Shown piece after piece: positions 1 to 6,859 of a stretch of 11,365 nucleotides of DNA. Source of the DNA: JACRBK01 sp964427955 (lineage in GTDB: Bacteria > Chloroflexota > Anaerolineae > Aggregatilineales > Aggregatilineaceae); contig CAYRWY010000165.1 in assembly GCA_964427955.1 (NCBI GenBank), forward strand, positions 1-11,365. Reading direction: 5' to 3'. How positions within the stretch are numbered: position 1 is the first letter of the stretch; the number at the start of each line of letters is the position of its first letter. Made by a program: the position numbers and the translations under genes. The notes under the pieces are model-generated. The model worked only from the letters and a program-made list of their open reading frames with translations. It had not been told where the DNA came from and searched no databases.

Positions 1-34
1 AAAGAGCCGATCACTGTGAAGGCAGCAGTCTGAT

Positions 35-712
35 CTAGTGCAGGGTGCGCAGCACCGCCAGCACGCGGCCCTGGACGTTGACTTTGTCGGCGCTGACGTA
101 GATCGGGTCCATCAGCGGGTTGGCCGGTTGCAGGCGGACGCGATTGCCTTCCAGGTAATATTTCTTGAGCGTCGTTTCGCCGCGCTCATTGAGCCAGACC
201 GCGACCATGTCGCCGTTCCGGGCGATATTCTGCCGCTTGAGGATCACGACGTCGCCGTCGGCAACCATCGCGTCGATCATCGAGTCGCCGGTCACACGCA
301 GCGCAAACAGGTCCCGGTCCGGGATGGTCCCAATGATCGATTGGGGTATTTCGATCAGATCGTCTTCGTCGTAATGATCGAAGTCATCGCCGGGCATGGG
401 GACGGGCAGGCTGGCCGCGATTTTGCCAACCATCGGCACCTGCAGCAGCGTCATGGTTTCGACGAGCTTGACGGGCAGTTCCTGCGGGCCATCCTGGGTG
501 ATCAGGCGCAGACCGCGTGACACTTCGGGGGCGCGCTCGATCAAGCCGTGTTCGACCAGCTTATTGAGATTGTAGTTAACCACCGAGGTGGAGGCAATGT
601 CCACGGCTTCGCCAATCTCGCGGATCGTGGGAGGATAGCCATTCTGCTTGAGAAACGACTCGATGAATTTGAGGATCTTTTTCTGACGGGCAGAGAGATT
701 GATCGGTTCCAT
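35..712 (-). CDS. lexA: LexA repressor (SOS response regulator, S24 self-cleaving protease)
   Basis: Transcriptional repressor of DNA-damage genes that is inactivated by RecA-stimulated self-cleavage. The 225-residue protein starts at ATG 710-712, preceded by CGGAG at 7 nt. The frame stays open upstream to 877, but that stretch carries the promoter and operators and is not coding. Residues 1-70 form the LexA winged helix (SARQKKILKFI, then YPPTIREIGEAV, then VSRGLRL). The C-terminal S24 domain has the catalytic serine in GDSM (S144) and the lysine in TTLK (K183). The cleavage region is GKIAAS, so the scissile bond would be Ala100-Ser101 rather than the usual Ala-Gly. An acidic stretch (residues 109-118, DDFDHYDEDD) lies between the cleavage site and the catalytic core. 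Length is slightly above E. coli LexA (202). It has its own promoter with LexA boxes, so autoregulation is expected. Family assignment is firm. Confidence 0.96.
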   Translation of the reverse strand: MEPINLSARQKKILKFIESFLKQNGYPPTIREIGEAVDIASTSVVNYNLNKLVEHGLIERAPEVSRGLRLITQDGPQELPVKLVETMTLLQVPMVGKIAASLPVPMPGDDFDHYDEDDLIEIPQSIIGTIPDRDLFALRVTGDSMIDAMVADGDVVILKRQNIARNGDMVAVWLNERGETTLKKYYLEGNRVRLQPANPLMDPIYVSADKVNVQGRVLAVLRTLH

Positions 713-732
713 AGGGTTGCTCCGTGCTGAGT

Positions 733-746
733 CGCACAACAGTTCG
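733..746. promoter_or_regulatory. Candidate LexA operator 2
   Basis: CGCACAACAGTTCG keeps one perfect arm (GTTCG) and one arm with a single mismatch (CGCAC for CGAAC), with the same 4-bp spacer. It sits just downstream of the predicted lexA start site. Its centre is 34 bp from operator 1, about three helical turns, so two LexA dimers could bind the same face. Weaker than operator 1 and could be chance. Confidence 0.5.
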
Positions 747-757
747 TATTTGAGAAA

Positions 758-787
758 ATTATAGGCCGAACCCATGTTCGATGTCAA
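758..787 (-). promoter_or_regulatory. lexA promoter (sigma-70 type)
   Basis: On the minus strand TTGACA (782-787) and TATAAT (758-763) are both exact consensus hexamers, separated by 18 bp. Transcription would start near 751, giving a leader of about 40 nt before the lexA ATG at 712. The spacer contains the LexA box at 767-780, so a bound repressor would block RNA polymerase directly. Confidence 0.88.
767..780. promoter_or_regulatory. LexA operator (SOS box) 1
   Basis: CGAACCCATGTTCG is a perfect inverted repeat with arms CGAAC/GTTCG and a 4-bp spacer. This is the form of the Gram-positive (Bacillus DinR-type) SOS box CGAAC-N4-GTTCG. It lies between the -35 and -10 hexamers of the lexA promoter, which supports autorepression. 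The 3' end of the operon encoding the ABC-kinase fusion lies just beyond it, and nothing suggests that operon is SOS-controlled. Confidence 0.88.
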
Positions 788-842
788 GTTTTTGCCAATC
801 TTGTGCAGAAAATAGCGAAAAAACAGGATGGTTGGGGGATGA

Positions 843-3401
843 CTAACGAGGGTCCATGTCCAGCAGGCGGCGGGCATTCTGGAAGATGCTCTGGGGCGTA
901 GACTCGTTGATGTCCAGGTATGTTACCGGGATCGGGCGGGGTGGTTCGCTGGGGTTGGCGAGGTGCTCGCGCGCGACGAGCGCCACGATGGGGATGTGGG
1001 TCAAGTCGGACGCTTCCAGCAGGGCTTGCAGGACGCGCGTCCCCGGCGCGGTGCTGGCATCGAGGACGATCAGATCGGGCAGCATGGCCTCCGCCAGCTC
1101 GATCAACAGCTTGTCGGCGGCGGTCAGTTCGGTGACGTACCCTTCGCGCTCGAAGGTCTGGTGCAGCGCCGCGACGGCCTCTGAATCGTTGTGAGCCAAC
1201 AGGATCAACCGGGGTTTGGCCTTGTCCGGTGCGTCGTGCGGCGCGTCGAAAATCACCGACCGCTGCGAGCCGTACAACTGCATCTCGGCGGGCAGCGCGG
1301 CGCTCTGAAGCTGCTGTTCCGGCGTCGCCACCGGGATGGTGAAGTAGAACTGGCTGCCGCTTCCGACCTCGCTATCGACCCAGATCGCGCCGCCTTGCAG
1401 CTCGATCAACTGGCGGCTGATGCTGAGTCCCAGGCCGGTTCCGCCGTACTTGCGGGAGGTCAGGACATCGCCCTGGTGAAAACGGTCGAAAATATTCTTT
1501 CGCACATGTTCCGAAATGCCGATTCCGGTATCGGCGATGCAGATCTGGACCATGTGATCGACGACCTTGAGGCTGACGCTGATGCTGCCCTGTTCGGTGA
1601 ATTTGGCGGCGTTGGAGAGCAGGTTGAGCACCACCTGCCGGATGCATACACTGTCGGCCCAGATCGGCGGCAGATCGTCGGGAAAATCGCGCCGGAGTTC
1701 GACCGGTCGCCCGTGCAGCAGCGCCTGGGTGGTGAACAGGGCCTCGTTCAGCACCGCGCTGAGATCGACGGCAGACAGGTTCAGCTTGATGTGCCCGGCT
1801 TCGATTTTGCTGAGATCGAGAATGTCGTTGATCAGCGCCAGCAGGTGACCGCCGCTCTGGCTGATGGTGTGCAGATCGCGCTCGTATTCTTCCGGGAGCG
1901 GCGTGCGATAAATCTTCAGGTTGGAGTCGAGCATTGCCCGCGTCAGGCCGATGATCGCGCTGAGCGGGGTGCGCAGTTCGTGGGACATATTCGAGAGAAA
2001 GACGCTCTTGAGCCGGTTGGCTTTGTCGGCCTGTTCGCGCGCTGCTTCGGCGGCGTCGAAAAGATCGGCGTTGCGGATGGCGATGGCCAGTTGGTCGGCC
2101 AGGCTTTGCATGACCGTGACGTCGTCTTCGCCAAACGCGTCCACGTGATCGCCTTGCAGATCCAAGACTCCCAGTACGCGCCTGCCGATCCGCAGCGGCA
2201 GCACCAGCTCGGACTGGGTATCGGGCAGCGCACGTTCGGGTTTGAACAGCGCATCCTGGCGCGCCTGGTTGGAGAGCCGCGAAGTCCCGTGCAGCACGCA
2301 CCACCCGACCAGGTTATGTTCGTCCAGGGCGAAGCGGGTTTCGGTCAGCCCGGCGTGTTCGTGCTGCGAGGCGCTGCTGCGCAGGATGGCGTAACCCGCT
2401 TCCTGGTCGGCCAGGAAAATGCCGGTGTGGTAGTAGCCGAAACGCTGCTGGATGATCTGCGCGATCTGGGTGAGCAGTTCGTCGCGGTCGAGGATCGAGG
2501 TCACGCTCTGGGCGACTTCCGCGTGAGCCTGGAGCTGGATAGCCCGCCGCTCCAGCGCCTTGTTGAGCCGATCCAACTCATCGGCCTGGCGCCGCACGTT
2601 GAAATAATTGCTGAGCGCCCAGACCGCCGGGGTAAGCTTTTCCTCGACCGATCCCAGGATCAGCCGGACGACTTCTTCGACGGTCGTGTCGGCGGTGCGG
2701 CGCTCGGCGATCTTTTGGCCCGCGTTCAGGATCAGGATACGGTCGGCGATCTGGAAGATGTCGTCCAGGTTTTGCGTCACCAACAGCACCGACTGGCGGC
2801 GGGCGCGGGTTTCCCGGATCAAGTGCAGAATGTTGGCACGGTAGGCTTCCAGGGTGTTGATCGGCTCGTCCAACAGCAGCAGGTGCGGCGACCAGATCGT
2901 CGCGTGGACGAAGGCGACCATTTTGCGTTGGATGCTGGTCAGATCGTTCAATGGGCATTTCAAGGGCGGAATATCGAACCCGATCCGGTTGAATTCCCGC
3001 TCAGCATACCTCTCCAGCCGGTCGGTATTCCACCAGCCGAGCCACCGCTGCAAGGGACGGCCTGCGGCGGGGACCTGTCCGGCGAAGATATACGTCAACG
3101 CCCCCATGTGCTCGGCGACGTTGATGTCCTGGTGCACGACGCGGATGCCGTGCTGAGCCGCACGGAAAGAGGGGGAAAGTTGGACACGCCGCCCGCTCAC
3201 AAAAAAACGTCCGCTGTCCGGCCTGAGCACCCCGGAGATCAGGTTGAGCAGGGTGGACTTACCGGAATCAGTATCGCCGACCACGCCGACGATCTCACCT
3301 GGGTAGATGTCCAGGTCTACGTCGCGCAGGGCCTCGACGCCCCCATAGCGTTTAGACAGCTTAACGGCCTTGAGAAAGGGCGGGCCGGGAAGCTCTACCA
3401 T
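843..3401 (-). CDS. ABC transporter ATPase domain fused to GAF-histidine kinase with degenerate receiver
   Basis: An 852-residue fusion, third gene of the sugar-type ABC operon. Start ATG 3399-3401 has AGGA at 7 nt. Residues 8-250 are a single RbsA/MglA-like ABC domain: Walker A GDTDSGKST (42-50), Q-loop Q91, Walker B LLLLDEP (174-180). The signature is degenerate (LTSIQ, 154-158, for LSGGQ) and the H-loop histidine is replaced by Gln210. RbsA-type proteins normally have a second ABC domain; here it is replaced by a helical linker (about 270-300), a GAF domain (about 300-445) and a histidine kinase core: H-box SHELRTP with H474, N-box N593/N597, G1 DTGIG (624-628), G2 GTGLGL (654-659). The C-terminal receiver (about 731-850) keeps the phosphoacceptor position D781 but has lost the acidic pair, the Thr and the Lys. 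No membrane segment is seen, so the protein is cytoplasmic and probably membrane-docked through the permease. Whether the ABC domain powers transport or only senses it is unknown. Confidence 0.93.
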   Translation of the reverse strand: MVELPGPPFLKAVKLSKRYGGVEALRDVDLDIYPGEIVGVVGDTDSGKSTLLNLISGVLRPDSGRFFVSGRRVQLSPSFRAAQHGIRVVHQDINVAEHMGALTYIFAGQVPAAGRPLQRWLGWWNTDRLERYAEREFNRIGFDIPPLKCPLNDLTSIQRKMVAFVHATIWSPHLLLLDEPINTLEAYRANILHLIRETRARRQSVLLVTQNLDDIFQIADRILILNAGQKIAERRTADTTVEEVVRLILGSVEEKLTPAVWALSNYFNVRRQADELDRLNKALERRAIQLQAHAEVAQSVTSILDRDELLTQIAQIIQQRFGYYHTGIFLADQEAGYAILRSSASQHEHAGLTETRFALDEHNLVGWCVLHGTSRLSNQARQDALFKPERALPDTQSELVLPLRIGRRVLGVLDLQGDHVDAFGEDDVTVMQSLADQLAIAIRNADLFDAAEAAREQADKANRLKSVFLSNMSHELRTPLSAIIGLTRAMLDSNLKIYRTPLPEEYERDLHTISQSGGHLLALINDILDLSKIEAGHIKLNLSAVDLSAVLNEALFTTQALLHGRPVELRRDFPDDLPPIWADSVCIRQVVLNLLSNAAKFTEQGSISVSLKVVDHMVQICIADTGIGISEHVRKNIFDRFHQGDVLTSRKYGGTGLGLSISRQLIELQGGAIWVDSEVGSGSQFYFTIPVATPEQQLQSAALPAEMQLYGSQRSVIFDAPHDAPDKAKPRLILLAHNDSEAVAALHQTFEREGYVTELTAADKLLIELAEAMLPDLIVLDASTAPGTRVLQALLEASDLTHIPIVALVAREHLANPSEPPRPIPVTYLDINESTPQSIFQNARRLLDMDPR

Positions 3402-3463
3402 AGGTTTTTCCTGCTCAAAGTTTGCCTCACACTGCGACGGAGTTTTACCACGCTCCGGATGGT

Positions 3464-4660
3464 TTAGCCAGGAGGCAGTTTCTGCCGGCCAATGGGGGGC
3501 GCTGCCTCAACCGTTCCGGCCTGCGCGGAATGTTTGATCTCTCCGAACAGGCGGCTGAAGAACATCGAAACGCGCGGGTCCTGGCGAATGCGGTCCAGCA
3601 GCAGCGCGATGATGACGACACTTCCGGTGGCGACGGGCTGCCAGTAGGCATCGAACCCGCTCAGATTCAATCCGTTGCGCAGCACTTGCAAGGTGGCCGC
3701 GCCGATCAGGGCGCCGAACATGGTGCCCTTGCCTCCTTTGACGCTGGCACCCCCGATGAACACGGCGGCGATCACGTCCAGTTCGTAGTTCTGAGCCGCC
3801 GTAGGGGCGGCGACGCCCAGCCGGGCGGTCATCAGCGTGCCGCCGATCCCGGCCAGCAGCCCAGAGAGCGAGAACGCCAGCAGCTTGACGCGCCGGGTGT
3901 TAATCCCGGACAGTTGGGCGGCCTGCTCGTTGCCGCCCAGCGCATAGATGCGGTAGCCCCAGATCGTGCGGGTCAGGAACATGGTCATGACGATCACCAG
4001 GGCGATCATGATCAGGGTCGGATAGGGTATTTCATAACCCAGGTTGAGGTTGATCCAACCCCGGTGGATGTTGAGCTGGAGTTCGTTCTGGCCGATATGG
4101 CGAAATTCCGCGTTCAACTGCCGCACCGGCTCCCCTTTGAGCAGCCCGTAGCACAGTCCCCGCGCGATGCTCATCATGCCCAGGGTGGCGATGAACGGCG
4201 GCAGGTTGCCCCAGGCGACCAGCATCCCGTTGATGAAGCCGATCACCAGCCCGGTCGCACAGCCGGCCAGCAGGGCGACGATGACGTACTGGTTATCGAC
4301 AGCCATGCTTTCGCGCCCGGTGGCGGTGATCTGCTTGACAGCCCAGGGCGACACATCCCCGCTGACGACATAGGCGGCGGCCAGCCCGGCCAGCGCCATG
4401 ACTGAGCCGGTCGAAAGATCGATCCCGCCGATGATGACGACGAGCGATTGGCCGAAGGCCGCAATCGCGATCCAGGAAAACGCCAGGATCACGTTGCTGA
4501 TGTTCTCAGGCGAGGTGAACGAGTCGGTATAAAAGTAGAAATAGAGGCATCCGATCAGCATGAGGATCAGAACCCCGACCTCCTGCCCTGAGATGATGCC
4601 TCGCCACCACATGTGCCCACCCCGTTTGATCGCGGTCGGGCGGATCTGCTCATCGCGCAT
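3464..4660 (-). CDS. Sugar-type ABC transporter permease (RbsC/BPD_transp_2 family)
   Basis: Membrane subunit of a CUT2-like importer. The 398-residue protein is hydrophobic along most of its length and carries family motifs GGIDLS (78-83), LPPFIATLG (153-161), GGNEQAAQLSGIN (242-254) and the cytoplasmic-loop segment FIGGASVKGGKGT (301-313). It is longer than E. coli RbsC (321 residues). The extra length includes an extracytoplasmic loop around residues 100-124 and a C-terminal tail of about 40 residues after the last membrane segment (359-398). It lies 62 bp before the ATPase-kinase gene and 74 bp after the binding-protein gene. Start choice is uncertain: ATG 4658-4660 has only a distant GGAG, while ATG 4610-4612 (residue 17, before WWRGIIS) follows a GGGTGGG stretch more closely. 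A single permease gene implies a homodimer. The family call is firm; the substrate is unknown. Confidence 0.93.
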   Translation of the reverse strand: MRDEQIRPTAIKRGGHMWWRGIISGQEVGVLILMLIGCLYFYFYTDSFTSPENISNVILAFSWIAIAAFGQSLVVIIGGIDLSTGSVMALAGLAAAYVVSGDVSPWAVKQITATGRESMAVDNQYVIVALLAGCATGLVIGFINGMLVAWGNLPPFIATLGMMSIARGLCYGLLKGEPVRQLNAEFRHIGQNELQLNIHRGWINLNLGYEIPYPTLIMIALVIVMTMFLTRTIWGYRIYALGGNEQAAQLSGINTRRVKLLAFSLSGLLAGIGGTLMTARLGVAAPTAAQNYELDVIAAVFIGGASVKGGKGTMFGALIGAATLQVLRNGLNLSGFDAYWQPVATGSVVIIALLLDRIRQDPRVSMFFSRLFGEIKHSAQAGTVEAAPPIGRQKLPPG

Positions 4661-4734
4661 GTTTTTTTGACTGCTCTCCGGTTCGCCTGACTATGTTACT
4701 GAATGCGCAGTCCAGTTTCAAGCCAGCACGCTCG

Positions 4735-6687
4735 TCAGAACGGTGGCGGTAGCGGTTGGGTGAAGTCCTGGGTTTTCCAGGCTTCGACCATCGCATCCAC
4801 GTTATGGATCGTCACGATGTCCATTCCGGTGTCGGTCCAGTCCGGATAAGGATACAGGTTGCCGATGTGATTCACAATCATATTCACGGTGTCGTAGCCC
4901 CAGCCCCAGTATTTCTGCCCGATGAGACCGACCAGGCGGCCATCTTTGAGCCAGTTAAGCTCGACCGGCAGGGTATCGAAGGCCACCACTTTGAGGGTCC
5001 CGGCATGGGTCGCGGCCTCGAACTGCGGCATGGCACCATCCCCGGCGAAGATGGGCCACAGGCCGACCAGGAACCACCCGTTGAGATCCGGATGGGCGAG
5101 CATCGTTTCCTCGATCACCTGCACGCCGAGGTTGATGTCGTCGTTACAGGCAACAGTCGTCACGATCTCGATCCCCGGATACTTGGACACATAATCCTTG
5201 AAGCCGCTGATACGTTCTTCGAGATTGGGCGCGCCCGGCACGCCGGTCAGCAGGGCCACCTTGCCGTTTTGTCCCATCGCCCGGATCAGCAGCGATGCGG
5301 CGGCCTGGCCGCCCTCGTAGTTGCTGATTCCCAGGTAGGTGAACCGCCCGGAGTCCGGCGAGTCCGAATCCCAGGTCATGACCGGAATACCAGCCTGGAT
5401 CGCCGATTGGATGGGATCGATGCAGCCGTCTTTGTCGTTGCAGCTCACGGCGATGGCGTCTACGTGCTGGGCGATGGCATCCTCGATCACGCGCACCTGT
5501 TCGGCGATGTCGGATGCCACCGATCCCATGAAGTGGCATTCCACCTCGATCCCGTATTTTATACTCGCTTCGGAGGCGGCGGTCTCGCAGCCGACCCGTC
5601 CCAGTTCGAAGACGGGATTGTTCAGGGCTTTCGGAATCCAGGCAATGGTGATCTTGCCATCTTCGGGGGGAAAGGCGAGCGGCAGCGGCTTGGAAAAATC
5701 TTGTGTCTCCCAGGCGTCGGCCATGGCGTCCACGTTGTTGACGGTCACGATGTCCATCCCGCTGTCGGTCCACGAGGGGAAGGTCTTGCCATTGACCAGG
5801 TAGTCGTAGATCATGTGCACGGTGTCATAGCCCCAGCCCCAATATTTCTGGCCGACGAGACCGGCCAGACGGCCATCTTTCAGCCAATCCAGTTCGACCG
5901 GCAGGGTATCGAACGCCACGACTTTGAGCGTCCCCGCGATGGCTGCGGCTTCGAACTGCGGCATCGCGCCGTCCCCGGCAATGATGGGCCACAGCCCCAC
6001 CAGGAACCATCCATTGAGATCGGGATGGGCGAGCATGGTTTCTTCGACGACCTGCACGCCCAGGTTGATGTCGTCGTTACAGGCGACCGTGGTCACGATC
6101 TCGATGCCTGGGTAGTGGGCGATATAGTCCTTGAAGCCGCTGATCCGCTCTTCGAGGTTGGGCGCGCCGGGCACCCCGGTCAGCAGGGCCACCTTGCCGG
6201 TCTGGCCCATCGCCCGGAGGAGCAGGGCTGCCGCCGCCTGGCCGCCTTCATAGTTGCTGATCCCCAGGTAGGTGAAGCGCCCGGAGTCCGGCGAATCCGA
6301 GTCCCAGGTCATGACGGGGATGCCCGCCTGAATCGCCGACTGGATGGGGTCGATGCAGCTATCTTTGTCGTTGCAGCTCACCGCGATAGCATCTACGCCC
6401 TGCGCGATGGCGTCCTCGATGACGCGGGCCTGTTCCACCATGTCCGACGCGACCGACCCCATGTATTTGCATTTCACTTTGCGGCCAGTCGAGGCGGTCA
6501 GCTCGGCAGCAGCGGTTTCGCAGCCTTTGTGTCCCAGCTCGAAGACCGGGTTGTTCAGAGCCTTCGGAATCCAGGCAATAGTAATCGAGTCATCTTGAGC
6601 ATGGGTCAGGGCAGGGGTACTATCCGATAAGGAGAACGCCAGCGTGGCGACCAGCAGCCCATATACCAAACGTGATCTATAGGACAT
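4735..6687 (-). CDS. Tandem-duplicated sugar-type ABC substrate-binding protein (two Peripla_BP_4-like domains)
   Basis: Exported solute-binding protein, first gene of the importer operon. ATG 6685-6687 is preferred because AGGA lies 6 nt upstream of it; the ATG at 6691-6693 directly abuts that AGGA. A Sec signal peptide covers about residues 1-31 (Arg-rich start, hydrophobic core, cleavage near THA-Q) with no lipobox cysteine. Two nearly full-length RbsB-like domains follow, at about 35-343 and 346-650, in register with a 311-residue offset and about 83% identical by hand count. Each holds WIPKALNNPVFELG, the DSDSPDS motif (129-135 and 440-446) and VVAFDT. Five cysteines per domain are conserved (56, 73, 105, 111, 203 in copy 1), suggesting disulfides. 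RbsB-type proteins usually have one domain of about 300 residues. The linker is the C-terminal tail of copy 1 (PLPLAFPPEDG), which resembles the true C-terminus PLPPPF. The ligand is probably a sugar, by family only. Confidence 0.93.
   Translation of the reverse strand: MSYRSRLVYGLLVATLAFSLSDSTPALTHAQDDSITIAWIPKALNNPVFELGHKGCETAAAELTASTGRKVKCKYMGSVASDMVEQARVIEDAIAQGVDAIAVSCNDKDSCIDPIQSAIQAGIPVMTWDSDSPDSGRFTYLGISNYEGGQAAAALLLRAMGQTGKVALLTGVPGAPNLEERISGFKDYIAHYPGIEIVTTVACNDDINLGVQVVEETMLAHPDLNGWFLVGLWPIIAGDGAMPQFEAAAIAGTLKVVAFDTLPVELDWLKDGRLAGLVGQKYWGWGYDTVHMIYDYLVNGKTFPSWTDSGMDIVTVNNVDAMADAWETQDFSKPLPLAFPPEDGKITIAWIPKALNNPVFELGRVGCETAASEASIKYGIEVECHFMGSVASDIAEQVRVIEDAIAQHVDAIAVSCNDKDGCIDPIQSAIQAGIPVMTWDSDSPDSGRFTYLGISNYEGGQAAASLLIRAMGQNGKVALLTGVPGAPNLEERISGFKDYVSKYPGIEIVTTVACNDDINLGVQVIEETMLAHPDLNGWFLVGLWPIFAGDGAMPQFEAATHAGTLKVVAFDTLPVELNWLKDGRLVGLIGQKYWGWGYDTVNMIVNHIGNLYPYPDWTDTGMDIVTIHNVDAMVEAWKTQDFTQPLPPPF
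4738..5652 (-). repeat. In-frame tandem gene-internal duplication, copy 2 (C-terminal binding domain)
   Basis: Second unit of the duplication. In a sample block (5041-5160 against 5974-6093) I count 15 base differences in 120, but only 2 amino-acid changes in 40 codons. The two copies are therefore diverged at silent sites while the protein is held constant. Confidence 0.9.
5659..6585 (-). repeat. In-frame tandem gene-internal duplication, copy 1 (N-terminal binding domain)
   Basis: First of two repeat units inside the binding-protein gene, matching copy 2 at a constant offset of 933 bp (311 codons). It runs from just after the signal peptide to the linker. The alignment needs no gaps over about 300 codons. 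Confidence 0.9.
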
Positions 6688-6732
6688 ACCCATTCCTCTC
6701 AGAAGTTTTTTGAAGACTGGATTATTTGCTCT

Positions 6733-6741
6733 AATATACCA
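6733..6741 (-). promoter_or_regulatory. Candidate promoter of the binding-protein/permease/ABC-kinase operon (extended -10)
   Basis: On the minus strand TGGTATATT gives a -10 hexamer TATATT (6733-6738) with a TGn extension (6739-6741). No convincing -35 hexamer lies 17-18 bp upstream, so the promoter is probably weak or activator-dependent. The operator at 6770-6790 lies upstream of it, not over it. A rival candidate further upstream (TTGGCG then TACTTA, 15-bp spacer) overlaps the operator. Neither is proven. Confidence 0.35.
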
Positions 6742-6769
6742 GATGAAAATCCCGGTGAGGCCGACTTAA

Positions 6770-6803
6770 TTTGTTTGGTGGTACAACAAAATAAGTATTT
6801 TGT
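6770..6803. promoter_or_regulatory. ROK/XylR-like operator B with overlapping inverted repeat
   Basis: Bases 6770-6790 match operator A (6888-6908) at 18 of 21 positions in the same orientation, sharing TTTGTTT at the left and ACAACAAA at the right. Overlapping it is a perfect 8-2-8 inverted repeat ACAAAATAAGTATTTTGT (6786-6803). The TTTGTT/AACAAA half-sites resemble the xylO operator bound by Bacillus XylR, a ROK-family repressor. It lies upstream of the leftward ABC operon and is probably bound by the ROK protein encoded next door. Confidence 0.62.
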
Positions 6804-6859
6804 CGGATGAATCGCCAACAGATGTCTATACCAATTCGCGTGCGGACTGAAAAAACAGC

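Noticed and set aside
1..34. Sequence downstream of lexA at the window edge
   Set aside because: It is too short, with no hairpin or open frame that can be supported.
788..842. Possible terminator after the ABC-kinase gene (T-run on the minus strand)
   Set aside because: A run of T is present, but no stable stem precedes it, so an intrinsic terminator is not supported.
713..877. N-terminal extension of LexA by 55 residues
   Set aside because: This stretch contains the -35, -10 and LexA boxes and lacks LexA similarity. The ATG at 712 has a good ribosome site and starts exactly at the conserved domain.
1191..3467. Long plus-strand open frame (758 codons) opposite the ABC-kinase gene
   Set aside because: It is a GC-rich antisense shadow. 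The translation is low-complexity and matches no recognisable fold, while the minus strand has clear ABC and kinase motifs.
4661..4734. GACTGC/GCAGTC inverted repeat between binding protein and permease genes
   Set aside because: The arms are 6 bp with a loop of over 30 nt. This is too weak to call an attenuator or terminator.
4756..6630. Long plus-strand open frame (624 codons) opposite the binding-protein gene
   Set aside because: Its apparent internal repeat is only the mirror of the real tandem duplication on the minus strand. The residue make-up (many H, D, G, V) is typical of an antisense frame.
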